From: Rhodoferax sp. U11-2br
GTDB taxonomy: Bacteria; Pseudomonadota; Gammaproteobacteria; Burkholderiales; Burkholderiaceae_C
DNA: 64,000 bases
Reading direction: 5' to 3'
Assembly: GCF_018619435.1 (NCBI RefSeq)
Contig: NZ_JAHFZF010000028.1
Span: 1-64,000 of the forward strand
In this document: piece after piece, positions 50,129-58,660 of the stretch
Numbering within the stretch: position 1 is the first letter of the stretch
How the letters are laid out: the number at the start of each line of letters is the position of its first letter
Notes under the pieces: generated by a model
Told to the model about the DNA's origin: nothing
The model's database searches: none
Seen by the model: the letters and a program-made list of their open reading frames with translations, nothing else
Program-made: the position numbers and the translations under genes

Positions 50129-51145
50129 ATGTCCACCCCTTTTTCCTCCCGCCGCCGCCTCCTGGGTCTGGCGCCTGCTGCCGGTCTGGCGGCCTTGTTG
50201 CCACATGGCCTGCTGCACGCCCAGGCGGCCGTGTCGGGCAATTTATCGCTCTACACCTCACAACCTGAGCGTGACGCACGCGGCACCATCGAAGCCTTTA
50301 ATGCGCTGTACCCCAATGTCAAGGTCAATGTGTTTCGCTCCGGCACCACCGAAGTGCTCAACCGCCTGCGCACCGAGATAGCCGCAGGCAGCCCACGCGC
50401 TGATGTGCTGCTGATTGCCGATGCGATTTCGATGGAGGCGCTCAAGGCCGACGGTCGCCTGCTGCGCATGACGCACCTCAACACCCAGCAGATCCCGGCG
50501 CGTTATTTCGACAACGAGCGCACCTACATTGGCACCAAGCTGATCAGCACCGGCATCGTGGTCAACGCCAAGGCGCCGTTTAAGCCGAAGTCCTGGAAAG
50601 ACCTGCTCAACCCGGCGCTCAAGGGCCAAATCATCATGCCAAGCCCGCTGTACTCAGGTGCGGCCGCCATCACCGTGGGTGCCTGGAGCCGCACGCCTGA
50701 TCTGGGCTGGCCGTTCATTGAGGGCCTGAAAACCAACAAGGCGATTGCCGTCAAAGGCAACGGCGCGGTGCTGCAACAGGTGGCCACTGGCGAGAAAATG
50801 GTCGGCGTGCTGGTGGACTTCATGGCCTTCAACGCTACGGCCAAGGGTTCGCCGGTCGAGTTCATCACGCCCAAAGAAGGCTTGACTTACGTGACCGAGC
50901 CCGCAGCCATCCTCAACACTGCCAGCAACCTGCCCGCAGCACAGGCGTTTGTGAGTTTTCTGGTGTCACCGCAGGGGCAGAAGTTCTCCACCACGCTGGG
51001 GTATTTCCCGCTACAGGGCAATATCACGCCGCCTGCGGGTTATCCGAAGGTCGAGAGCCTGCGCTTTTTGCCGATGGATGCCGATGCCTTGCTGAAGGGG
51101 GCCGAGGCTGATCGCAAACGTTTCTCGGACATTTTTGGCGGTTGA
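50129..51145 (+). CDS. ABC importer periplasmic binding protein with Tat-type signal
   Basis: A 338-residue extracellular binding protein. The N-terminus SSRRRLLGLAPAAGLAALLPHGLLHAQA has a twin-arginine signal. The mature part belongs to the iron/phosphonate/organophosphate binding-protein group (SLYTSQPERDARGTIEAFNALYPNVKVNVFRSGTTEVLNRL). The consecutive Tyr pair that binds iron in FbpA is not visible at the expected place (SPLYSGAAAITVGAW), which argues against ferric iron and for an anion or organophosphonate ligand. ATG 50129 follows GGAG. The permease start overlaps its end. Confidence 0.85.
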   Translation: MSTPFSSRRRLLGLAPAAGLAALLPHGLLHAQAAVSGNLSLYTSQPERDARGTIEAFNALYPNVKVNVFRSGTTEVLNRLRTEIAAGSPRADVLLIADAISMEALKADGRLLRMTHLNTQQIPARYFDNERTYIGTKLISTGIVVNAKAPFKPKSWKDLLNPALKGQIIMPSPLYSGAAAITVGAWSRTPDLGWPFIEGLKTNKAIAVKGNGAVLQQVATGEKMVGVLVDFMAFNATAKGSPVEFITPKEGLTYVTEPAAILNTASNLPAAQAFVSFLVSPQGQKFSTTLGYFPLQGNITPPAGYPKVESLRFLPMDADALLKGAEADRKRFSDIFGG

Positions 51146-52877
51146 TGGTTTGACGCCGCTGGTAAGTCGCAAGTCTGGTTGGTTGGGCGCAGGGGCACCG
51201 GCGCAAGAGCGTTGGCTGCTCTGGCTCGCGCTTGCCTTTGTGGCGGTGTTCAGCCTGTTGCCAGCCGTCTATCTGGCGCTGCAGATGGGGCTGGCGCTGC
51301 TGGGCCCCACGCGAGCTGCGGTGCTGGCCACCCTGGCCTCAAACGACGCCTGGCACGCCAGCCAGCACACGCTGGAGGTGGGCGTGGGCGGCGCTGCTCT
51401 TGCATTGATCTATGGCCTGGTGTTTGCGCTGTTTGTGTCGCTAACACCGGCGCGGCCACGCCAGTGGCTGGTGTTTGCATTTGTGGTGCAGGCGCTGCTG
51501 CCGCCGCAGGTGGTGGCGCTGGCCTGGACACAACTCTGGCTGCCGCTCAAAAACACGCTGATTGCCCAGGGCTGGGACAGCTGGCAGGCCATCAGCAACC
51601 CGCTGCAGTCGCGCGAAGGCATCATCTTGCTGCTGGGCATCCACTACGCGCCGCTGGTGTTTTTGACGGTGCGTGCCGGTTTGCTGAACCTGTCGCCCGA
51701 GGTGATCGAGGCTGCCCGGGTTTGTGGCGCTTCACCACGCAGCATCCTGCGGCGGGTGATTTTGCCGCTGGTGCTGCCCGCGCTGGTGGCGGGTGGTGCG
51801 CTGGCTTTTGTGTCCTGTATCGGCAACTTCGGCATCCCGGCGTTTTTGGGCATTCCGGGTGAATATCTGGTGCTGCCCACGCTGATTTACCGTGAGTTGT
51901 CGGGCTTTGGCCCGGCGGCCATTCCGAGTGCACTGGTGTTGTCTGCGCTGGTGGCGCTTCTGGCGGCGCTGGGCATGGGGGTGCAGCGCGTAATTCTGAG
52001 ATGTGGCAGCAGCGAGGTGATTGCCACACGCTTGAAAGTGCCACCGTTTCATCTGGGCCGCTGGCAAACACCGGTGGCGATCGGCTTGACGCTGTGGGTT
52101 AGCTTGCTGTTGCTGGCGCCACTGCTGGCTTTGTTGGCCAAGTCGGTGTCACCAGGTCTGGGCATTGCATTGACCTGGCAAAACCTCTCGCTGGAGCATT
52201 ACAGCTATGTGCTGTTGCACAACGACGCCACGCTGCGTGCCTTTGTCAACAGTGTGAGTCTGTCAGTCGGCAGCGCGGTGGTGCTGGCGACGGTGTCGCT
52301 GTTTCTGGCCTACCAGATGGCATACCGCCGCAACGTGCTGCTGCGCCGTTTGATGCCGTGGATTGAGGTGCCGTATGTGATTCCGGGCGTGGTGTTGTCC
52401 ATTGCCATGATCCTGCTTTACATCAAACCCCTGCCGCTGTTGGGCTGGTCGTTTTACAACACGCTGTGGATCATCTTTTTTGCCTATTTGGCGCGGTTTC
52501 TGACGATCCAGCTGCGTCCGGTGCTCAGTGGTTTCATGCAGATGCCGCGTGAGATGCTGGAGGCTGCCCAGGTGTTTGGCGGCTCGTTTGTAAGCCGCAT
52601 GTGGCACATCGTGCTGCCGCTGATTCTGCCCTCGGTCACCGCTGGGGCGCTGCTGGTGATGTTGCTGTCGCTCAACGAACTCACCGTGTCGGCCCTGTTG
52701 TGGGCCACCGGCACCGAGACGCTGGGTGTGCTGGTGTTCGGGCTGGAGCAGGGCGGCGAGTCGGCTGCGGCCTCGGCCGTGGGCATCATTTCCATTGTGA
52801 TCACGCTGCTGTGTATGTTGCTGGCATCGCGGCTGGGTCGCCGTTTACCTGAAGGTGTGTTGCCGTGGCGCGCATAA
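51135..52877 (+). CDS. ABC importer permease, two fused membrane domains
   Basis: A 580-residue inner-membrane protein with two BPD-transport permease units, each with an EAA loop: EAARVCGASPRSILRRVILPLVLP (near residues 191-214) and EAAQVFGGSFVSRMWHIVLPLILP (near 475-498). About twelve hydrophobic segments in total. This fused layout is shared by FbpB-type iron and PhnU/V-type phosphonate permeases. The only in-frame starts near the front are TTG (51135, 51150); 51135 overlaps the binding protein gene by 11 bases. The exact start is uncertain. Confidence 0.9.
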   Translation: MAVDGLTPLVSRKSGWLGAGAPAQERWLLWLALAFVAVFSLLPAVYLALQMGLALLGPTRAAVLATLASNDAWHASQHTLEVGVGGAALALIYGLVFALFVSLTPARPRQWLVFAFVVQALLPPQVVALAWTQLWLPLKNTLIAQGWDSWQAISNPLQSREGIILLLGIHYAPLVFLTVRAGLLNLSPEVIEAARVCGASPRSILRRVILPLVLPALVAGGALAFVSCIGNFGIPAFLGIPGEYLVLPTLIYRELSGFGPAAIPSALVLSALVALLAALGMGVQRVILRCGSSEVIATRLKVPPFHLGRWQTPVAIGLTLWVSLLLLAPLLALLAKSVSPGLGIALTWQNLSLEHYSYVLLHNDATLRAFVNSVSLSVGSAVVLATVSLFLAYQMAYRRNVLLRRLMPWIEVPYVIPGVVLSIAMILLYIKPLPLLGWSFYNTLWIIFFAYLARFLTIQLRPVLSGFMQMPREMLEAAQVFGGSFVSRMWHIVLPLILPSVTAGALLVMLLSLNELTVSALLWATGTETLGVLVFGLEQGGESAAASAVGIISIVITLLCMLLASRLGRRLPEGVLPWRA

Positions 52878-53965
52878 AACTAGACAACATCCACAAACAT
52901 TATGGCCATGGCGCCAGCGCCTTCCACGCGCTGCGCGGTGTCTCGCTGGAGATGCACAGCGGCGAATTTGTCGCCCTGCTGGGGCCCTCGGGCTCGGGCA
53001 AAACCACGCTGTTGCGTGCCGTGGCCGGGCTGGAGAGCATCAACAGCGGCAGCATCCGCATTGGGGACGACATGGTGGCCGCCCCTGGGCGGCATGTGCT
53101 ACCCGAGCGGCGCAACGTCGGCGTGGTGTTCCAGAGCCACGCCTTGTGGCCGCACATGACGGTGTATGACAACGTGCTGTTCCCGCTGCGCGAGTCCGGC
53201 TTGTCCGCAGCGCAAGCCGAACCCCGGGTGATGGAGGCGCTGGCCCAGGTGGACTTGCAGACCTTGGCGCGGCGCACCCCCGGTGAACTCTCGGGCGGGC
53301 AGAAGCAGCGGGTGGCGCTGGCACGTGCCATGGTGGCGCGCCCGCGTGTGATCCTGTTTGACGAACCCCTGGCCAGCCTGGACGTGGAATTACGCCGCGA
53401 CATGATGCGTCACATCGATCAGATGCGCAGCGCCAACAGCAGCATGGTCTATGTCACCCACAACCAAGAGGAAGCGCTGGCGCTGGCCGACCGCGTGGTG
53501 GTGCTGAGTGAAGGCCGCATCGAGCAGGTCGACACCCCCATCTGTCTGTGCCGCGAGCCCCAGACCGAAATGGTGGCCCGCTTTGTCGGTGCGGGCAACC
53601 TGCTGCCGGCCCGGCGCATCAGCGCGGCACAGGCTGGCATGGCCGAGGTGGCGCTCGGTGACTACAACTTTGCCGCACGTGACACCAGCGCAGGCAGCAC
53701 CCAGACCGAGCTGCGCCTGTGCCTGGCACCCACTGCCTTTGTGGTGGCTGCACCTAACGCCCCTGGCCTGTCAGTGTTGGTTGAGCATGTGTTTTTTCAG
53801 GGCAGCTCGTACGCGGTAGATGCGGTGCTGCAGGGCGCACTCGCTGTGCCGCTGAGCCTGGTGCTGCCGTTTGAGGCCCAGCCCCGGCGTGGGGATGTGT
53901 TGCGGCTGCAGGTGCGTGACGCCTGGGTCATGCCTGAGGCGCGTGGTACAAGCCAGCTTGTATAA
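52865..53965 (+). CDS. ABC importer ATPase (PotA/FbpC/PhnT type)
   Basis: A 366-residue ATPase. Walker A GPSGSGKTTLLRAVAGLE (about residues 39-56), VFQSHALWPHMTVYDNV (Q-loop), signature LSGGQKQRVALARAM, Walker B VILFDEPLASLD, H-loop VTHNQEEALALADRV, and a C-terminal TOBE-like regulatory domain (from about residue 240). Its GTG start overlaps the permease stop by 13 bases. It powers the preceding permease. A phosphate-linked substrate is suggested by the Pho-box-like site and lack of an iron-binding Tyr pair, not by this gene itself. Confidence 0.93.
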   Translation: MARIKLDNIHKHYGHGASAFHALRGVSLEMHSGEFVALLGPSGSGKTTLLRAVAGLESINSGSIRIGDDMVAAPGRHVLPERRNVGVVFQSHALWPHMTVYDNVLFPLRESGLSAAQAEPRVMEALAQVDLQTLARRTPGELSGGQKQRVALARAMVARPRVILFDEPLASLDVELRRDMMRHIDQMRSANSSMVYVTHNQEEALALADRVVVLSEGRIEQVDTPICLCREPQTEMVARFVGAGNLLPARRISAAQAGMAEVALGDYNFAARDTSAGSTQTELRLCLAPTAFVVAAPNAPGLSVLVEHVFFQGSSYAVDAVLQGALAVPLSLVLPFEAQPRRGDVLRLQVRDAWVMPEARGTSQLV

Positions 53966-53972
53966 GAAATCA

Positions 53973-54007
53973 GCCTGTAGCCCTCGTTTATAAAGGGCAA
54001 GTAGCTA
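53973..54007. repeat. Palindromic intergenic repeat, copy G
   Basis: GCCTGTAGCCCTCGTTTATA then AAGGGCAAGTAGCTA, reverse orientation relative to copy D, between convergent genes. Confidence 0.6.
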
Positions 54008-54021
54008 CTGTATTGGTAGTA

Positions 54022-54447
54022 TCAAATGCCTGCAGGCTTGGGCACTTCACGCGGTTTGCCGTTCTCGTCGAGCGCCACATAGGTCAGCAGCGCCTCGGTC
54101 ACTTTGGTGTAGCTGCCCTGGGCGTTGAAGTGTTCGGCATAGACCTCGATCTTGACGGTGATCGAGGTGCGGCCAATACGCACCAGCTTGCCGTAAAAGC
54201 TCAAAATGTCACCCACGCGCACCGGTTGTTTGAAGATGAACTCATTGACCGCCACCGTGGCCATGCGGCCAGCGGTGTAGGTGGCCGCAATCACCGCACC
54301 GGCCATATCTACCTGGGCCATCACCCAGCCGCCAAAAATATCGCCATTGGCGTTCACATCCCGCGGCATCGGGATCACCTTGAGCACCAGCTTCTCGTCG
54401 GTGGGCAGTTGCGCCGGGTTAGCGGCGGGGCGAGGGCTTTCAGACAT
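54022..54447 (-). CDS. yciA: Acyl-CoA thioesterase (YciA-like)
   Basis: A 141-residue hotdog thioesterase. VIPMPRDVNANGDIFGGWVMAQVDMAGAVIA is the YciA signature with the catalytic Asp in the helix, followed by FKQPVRVGDILSFYGKLVRIGRTSITVKIEVYAE. It hydrolyses a broad range of acyl-CoA. The ATG 54447 is the natural start (MSESPRP); the longer ORF upstream overlaps the divergent exporter gene. Only about 40 bases separate the two divergent start codons, so their promoters must overlap neighbouring coding sequence or be very compact. Confidence 0.9.
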   Translation of the reverse strand: MSESPRPAANPAQLPTDEKLVLKVIPMPRDVNANGDIFGGWVMAQVDMAGAVIAATYTAGRMATVAVNEFIFKQPVRVGDILSFYGKLVRIGRTSITVKIEVYAEHFNAQGSYTKVTEALLTYVALDENGKPREVPKPAGI

Positions 54448-54487
54448 GGGCACAATCCAGGGTGATAAAAACAAGGAATTGTCACCC

Positions 54488-56341
54488 ATGCGCCGCTCTG
54501 GCGAACCTACCCCACCTCCCGTCCTGCTGCCCAATGGCCAAGTCGCACCGCGTTCCGACTGGGCCACGCTGCAGCGGCTTTTCCCCTACCTCTGGCAATA
54601 CAAGTGGCGCGTGATGCTGGCGCTGGCCTTCATGGTGGGCGCCAAGCTCGCCAATGTGGGGGTGCCACTGCTTCTCAAGCAGCTGGTTGACACCATGAAC
54701 CCCAAGGCCGGTGTTGGCATACCCGCGCTGTTGGTGGTGCCGCTGGGCCTGCTGCTGGCTTATGGCCTGCTGCGCCTGTCGACCACCTTGTTTGCCGAGC
54801 TGCGCGAGCTGATTTTTGCCAAGGCCACCGAGGGCGCCTCACGCGCCATCAGCCTGCAGGTGTTTCGTCACTTGCACGCCCTGAGCCTGCGCTTCCACCT
54901 GGAGCGCCAGACCGGCGGCATGACCCGTGACATCGAGCGCGGCACCCGTGCGGTGCATTCGCTCATCAGCTACTCGCTCTACAGCATCTTCCCGACGCTG
55001 ATTGAGGTGGCGCTGGTGCTGAGCATTTTGGCGGTCAAGTTCGACATGTGGTTTGCCTGGATCACCATCATTGCGCTGGTGCTCTACATCACGTTCACCA
55101 TTGTGGTCACCGAGTGGCGCACCCAGTTCAGAAAGCAGATGAACGAGTTGGACAGCACCGCCCACAGCCGCGCCATCGACTCGCTGCTGAACTACGAAAC
55201 CGTCAAATACTTCAACAACGAAGACTTTGAGGCCAAACGGTACGACGACAACTTGGAGCGTTACCGCAAGGCCGCCCTCAAAAGCCAGAGCACCTTGAGC
55301 ATGCTCAACACCGGCCAACAACTGATCATTGCCGCCGGGCTGGTCGCCATGTTGTGGCGCGCCACGCAAGGGGTGGTTGATGGCCGCATGACGCTGGGCG
55401 ACCTGGTGATGGTCAACGCCTTCATGATCCAGCTCTACATCCCGCTGGGGTTCCTGGGGGTCTTGTACCGCGAGATCAAACAGGGCCTGACCGACTTGGA
55501 AAAGATGTTCACCCTGATGGAGCGCGAGCGCGAAATTGCCGATGTGCCCGGTGCGCTGCCACTGGCGCTGGTGGACGCAAACGCCAACACCCTCACTGCC
55601 AACGCGGGCAACGCCAGCGTCAGCTTCCAACACGTGCACTTTGCCTACGACCCGGCGCGCCCAATCCTGCATGACATCAGCTTCGACATCCCGGCGGGCA
55701 AAACCGTGGCCGTGGTTGGCCCGTCCGGCTCCGGCAAGTCCACGCTGGCGCGCTTGTTGTTTCGGTTCTACGACGTGCAACAGGGTCAGATTCAAATTGC
55801 CGGGCAAGACATCAAACAGGTCACCCAGGCCAGCGTGCGCGCGGTGATTGGCATCGTGCCGCAAGACACGGTGTTGTTCAACGACACCGTGGAGTACAAC
55901 ATCGCCTACGGTCGCCCCGGCGCCAGCCGCGCTGAGGTGGAAGCTGCCGCCAAGGCCGCCCACATCCACAACTTCATCAGCGCCACCCCCAAGGGTTACG
56001 ACACCATGGTCGGTGAGCGCGGGCTCAAACTCTCGGGCGGTGAAAAACAGCGTGTGGCGATTGCCCGCACCCTGCTCAAAAACCCGCCGATCCTGATCTT
56101 TGACGAGGCCACCAGCGCGCTCGATTCCGCCAACGAGCGCGCCATCCAGGCCGAGTTGCAAAGTGTGGCGCAGAACAAAACCACCCTGGTCATCGCCCAC
56201 CGCCTGTCCACCGTGGTCGATGCGCACGAGATCCTGGTGATGGAAGCCGGCACCATCCTCGAGCGCGGCACCCACGCCGCCCTGCTGGCCGCCAACGGAC
56301 GTTATGCGCAGATGTGGGCGTTGCAGCAGAGTGTGGAGTAG
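54488..56341 (+). CDS. ATM1-type ABC exporter (fused membrane and ATPase domains)
   Basis: A 617-residue half-transporter: membrane domain with six spans (residues about 40-330) including SLRFHLERQTGGMTRDIERGTRAVHSLISYSLYSIFPTLIEV and LLNYETVKYFNNEDFEAKRYDD, a hallmark of the ATM1/HMT1 class. The ATPase domain follows with VGPSGSGKSTLARLLF, LSGGEKQRVAIARTLL and ILIFDEATSALD. It works as a homodimer exporting glutathione-linked or sulfur-containing compounds in characterised relatives. The start used is ATG 54488; the ORF extends upstream without support. Confidence 0.92.
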   Translation: MRRSGEPTPPPVLLPNGQVAPRSDWATLQRLFPYLWQYKWRVMLALAFMVGAKLANVGVPLLLKQLVDTMNPKAGVGIPALLVVPLGLLLAYGLLRLSTTLFAELRELIFAKATEGASRAISLQVFRHLHALSLRFHLERQTGGMTRDIERGTRAVHSLISYSLYSIFPTLIEVALVLSILAVKFDMWFAWITIIALVLYITFTIVVTEWRTQFRKQMNELDSTAHSRAIDSLLNYETVKYFNNEDFEAKRYDDNLERYRKAALKSQSTLSMLNTGQQLIIAAGLVAMLWRATQGVVDGRMTLGDLVMVNAFMIQLYIPLGFLGVLYREIKQGLTDLEKMFTLMEREREIADVPGALPLALVDANANTLTANAGNASVSFQHVHFAYDPARPILHDISFDIPAGKTVAVVGPSGSGKSTLARLLFRFYDVQQGQIQIAGQDIKQVTQASVRAVIGIVPQDTVLFNDTVEYNIAYGRPGASRAEVEAAAKAAHIHNFISATPKGYDTMVGERGLKLSGGEKQRVAIARTLLKNPPILIFDEATSALDSANERAIQAELQSVAQNKTTLVIAHRLSTVVDAHEILVMEAGTILERGTHAALLAANGRYAQMWALQQSVE

Positions 56342-56357
56342 TTGTTGGTATTTTTGG

Positions 56358-56392
56358 GTGCTAGCCCTTTTGGAATAAGGGCTGATCACTAT
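56358..56392. repeat. Palindromic intergenic repeat, copy H
   Basis: GTGCTAGCCCTTTTGGA then ATAAGGGCTGATCACTAT, reverse orientation of copy D. It marks the left side of the accessory patch holding the frameshifted gene, the DUF2971 gene and hipBA. Confidence 0.65.
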
Positions 56393-56515
56393 CTAAAGTG
56401 TAGTGATGGGGTGTGAAGAGTGTTGCTTTGCGTAAGTCGGGTCTGCAGCGGGAGCGGTCCCTTAATTCCTTCGCTGATATGCTTCAAGACGTGTCCATCT
56501 TTAAAGGGAAACAAC

Positions 56516-57059
56516 GTGCGACTGTCTTTGCTGAGGGATTCAGTTTGTGCTGCTGATGACTACGCCGATGATCTTGAAATTGACTTGGACGTTAGCGATG
56601 AACTGACGCTTAAAGACTTTTTGGACCAAATGCTTTCGACCAACTACGTTCAATATTCATCGTCGCATATGTGCTTGGTTGTCAAGTCTGCTTTTGACCT
56701 TGCGTTGATGATCCCAGCAGACAAGGAGGTCATTTACCTCGCGCGCCCAGAGCGGCGACTATCTGAACTCACTAAAGACGGGAAGATTGAATTTTCTTTT
56801 TCCCTGTCTAGGGATCAACAAAGTCGTTACGGTGAACATCGGCGAAGAAAGCTGGGCATTTAAGTGGTCCCTATGGTCGACTACGAGCGATCACAATATC
56901 AGCCTGAAATTGATGTCGGTTGTGCAGCGGGAGCAGACATTCAAGGCATCGTATTGGTGGTTATCGAATGCCGAGATTAGGTTAGTCTTGTCGGCGACTT
57001 TTCGATTCGGTTTTATCCGCGCGTTTGCTAACTACGTACGCGATCCTACGACTCAATAG
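56516..57059 (+). pseudogene. Unknown gene split by a probable frameshift
   Basis: From GTG 56516 (with AAAGGGA upstream) a frame encodes RLSLLRDSVCAADDYADDLEIDL to KDGKIEFSFSL, then loses sense and stops at 56863. Another frame carries on plausibly from about 56805 (GINKVVTVNIGEESWAFKWSLWS to VRDPTTQ, stop 57059). Joined near 56800-56815, the two give one protein of about 180 residues with an acidic N-terminal part. I recognise no family. Composition is lower in GC than in the neighbouring exporter gene. Either a true mutation or a sequencing error explains it. Confidence 0.6.
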
Positions 57060-57152
57060 CATTGTCTTGTCTCAGCGAAAAGTACTATCCGCCATTTCTT
57101 CTGGCATATCCAGTGATTGCCGGATACATCAAAGCAAGAAGCCTAGGAGAGA

Positions 57153-58055
57153 GTGGTGTCCAGGACGCATAGCAGGGAGTATTTCTATAAGTTCATGTCA
57201 GCCGAAACCGCGCTAGCTGTGCTGCGGTCGTCATCGCTACGATACAGAGCCCCATCTCACTTCAACGACCCATTCGACCATCAGGTATCTTTTTCATTTC
57301 CGTTTACTGAGCAAGAGTTCGCGGATGAGTTGATGAGCGAGATCTCAAGAATCGTATTCGACGACTCTGTAGAGCTCAGAAACCCAACTCTATTGGGGCA
57401 AGGCATCCTTGCGTTAAGGGTCTTGCGCGACAGGGTTTCTAAAGAGCAGCTACTGTCACATCTACATACGAGTGCGGTTGAGACGGGGCAGCGACTGAGT
57501 GAATACGAACGGACGTTCAATAGTGCACTTACTGCGGAGCTAACCAATTCTCGTGTTCTATGTGTCACGGAAGAGCTGGATAACGTAGTGATGTGGGCAC
57601 ATTACGCTGCCGAACATAAAGGCGTGTGCATTCGACTACAGTGCATAGACGAAGTAGATAACACTTTGCTAGCTGCAAGGCCTGTTAAGTACACGGATCT
57701 GTACCCAAGTTTTCCGCCACTCAGGGACTATATACGTTATCTAACAGGCGAGAAACCGATCGATATCGCACAGTTGGTGTACAACGAGGCTGCATATGTG
57801 AAGCACAAGGATTGGGCTTATGAGCGGGAATGGCGTATACATGTTCCGCAAATTCATGAGCTACATGGACCGTCCTACTCTGACTGGAAAGAAAATCCAA
57901 GAGTATTTGGGGCGCTGTATTTGGGGTGCCGCATTTCGGTACAGGATGCGCAGGCATTGATTAGAGTGGTTGAGACACAGATGCCTCATATGGAGATATA
58001 CCAAGCAGCGCTTAGCCGCAAGCACTTTGGCATGGAATGTTCGCGTCTGCGGTAG
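57153..58055 (+). CDS. DUF2971 domain protein
   Basis: A 300-residue protein with the DUF2971 pattern: EYFYKFMSAETALAVLRSSSLRYRAPSHFNDPFD near the N-terminus, VMWAHYAAEHKGVCIRL in the middle, and VKHKDWAYEREWRI toward the end. DUF2971 genes are frequent in accessory and defence-like regions; no activity is established that I know of. GTG 57153 follows AGGAGA (GTG 57156 also possible). Moderate GC and isolated position between an apparent pseudogene and hipBA suggest horizontal acquisition. Confidence 0.82.
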   Translation: MVSRTHSREYFYKFMSAETALAVLRSSSLRYRAPSHFNDPFDHQVSFSFPFTEQEFADELMSEISRIVFDDSVELRNPTLLGQGILALRVLRDRVSKEQLLSHLHTSAVETGQRLSEYERTFNSALTAELTNSRVLCVTEELDNVVMWAHYAAEHKGVCIRLQCIDEVDNTLLAARPVKYTDLYPSFPPLRDYIRYLTGEKPIDIAQLVYNEAAYVKHKDWAYEREWRIHVPQIHELHGPSYSDWKENPRVFGALYLGCRISVQDAQALIRVVETQMPHMEIYQAALSRKHFGMECSRLR

Positions 58056-58248
58056 GTATCTAAATTGTCGCTACAGGTGCGACGGACCATATGGGCCGCA
58101 CACCCAGTTCAAACATCGGCTCCCAGCCTTAAACTGACTTTAAGAACCAGACTCTTGGGGCTTTTTCGCGGCCGACGGCGTGGCCCCGATAAACCATCTC
58201 TCGCCAGCAATCGCACGGCGCCTCCTTGTGTACCGATAAATATAGACA

Positions 58249-58272
58249 ATATTAGCCAATTTGTACTAATAT
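58249..58272. promoter_or_regulatory. Candidate HipB operator
   Basis: ATATTAG and CTAATAT form a 7-bp inverted repeat with a 10-base spacer, ending six bases before the hipB ATG. E. coli HipB binds an inverted repeat (TATCC-N8-GGATA) of similar geometry in its own promoter; autoregulation is inferred from this. Confidence 0.5.
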
Positions 58273-58278
58273 GACGGT

Positions 58279-58659
58279 ATGTCAAAAGCCACCAAAGCCA
58301 TCCAACAGCTGCCTCCGGCCACCTTGGGTGCACTCCAGAAACTGGGTGCCGATCTGGCGGTGGCCCGCTTACGCCGTAAGGAATCGCTGCGCACCTGGGC
58401 CAAGCGCTTGGGAGTCACACTTTCCACGCTCCAGCGTCTCGAAGCCGGCGACCCGACCGTGAGCATCGGCATCGTCGCAAGTGCCTTGTGGCTCATCAAC
58501 CGAGATGGCGAGTTGGGAAACTTGGCGGCACCAGAACAGGACCAGGGTGCTCTCGAGCTGAACATTCGAGAAGCAGTGGCGCTTGGCCAGGCCCGTGCGC
58601 AGGCCTCCGCAGAAGCCCGCATGCGCACAGAAACCCCCAACAACAGCAAGAAGGACTGA
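58279..58659 (+). CDS. hipB: HipB-like Xre antitoxin
   Basis: A 126-residue DNA-binding antitoxin. The Xre helix-turn-helix (ADLAVARLRRKESLRTWAKRLGVTLSTLQRLEAGDPTVSIGIVASAL) spans about residues 30-75, followed by a charged tail (RAQASAEARMRTETPNNSKKD). It is larger than E. coli HipB (88 residues). It precedes hipA by one base and probably represses the pair by binding the palindrome just upstream, besides neutralising HipA. Confidence 0.87.
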   Translation: MSKATKAIQQLPPATLGALQKLGADLAVARLRRKESLRTWAKRLGVTLSTLQRLEAGDPTVSIGIVASALWLINRDGELGNLAAPEQDQGALELNIREAVALGQARAQASAEARMRTETPNNSKKD

Positions 58660-58660
58660 C

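Noticed and set aside
50129..53965. Ferric iron ABC importer (FbpABC)
   Set aside because: Architecture fits, but the iron-binding Tyr pair is not seen in the binding protein and the upstream site looks like a Pho box, so I left the substrate open.
54839..56389. 516-codon minus-strand frame
   Set aside because: Antisense of the ATM1-type exporter gene, low-complexity His/Gly/Val translation.
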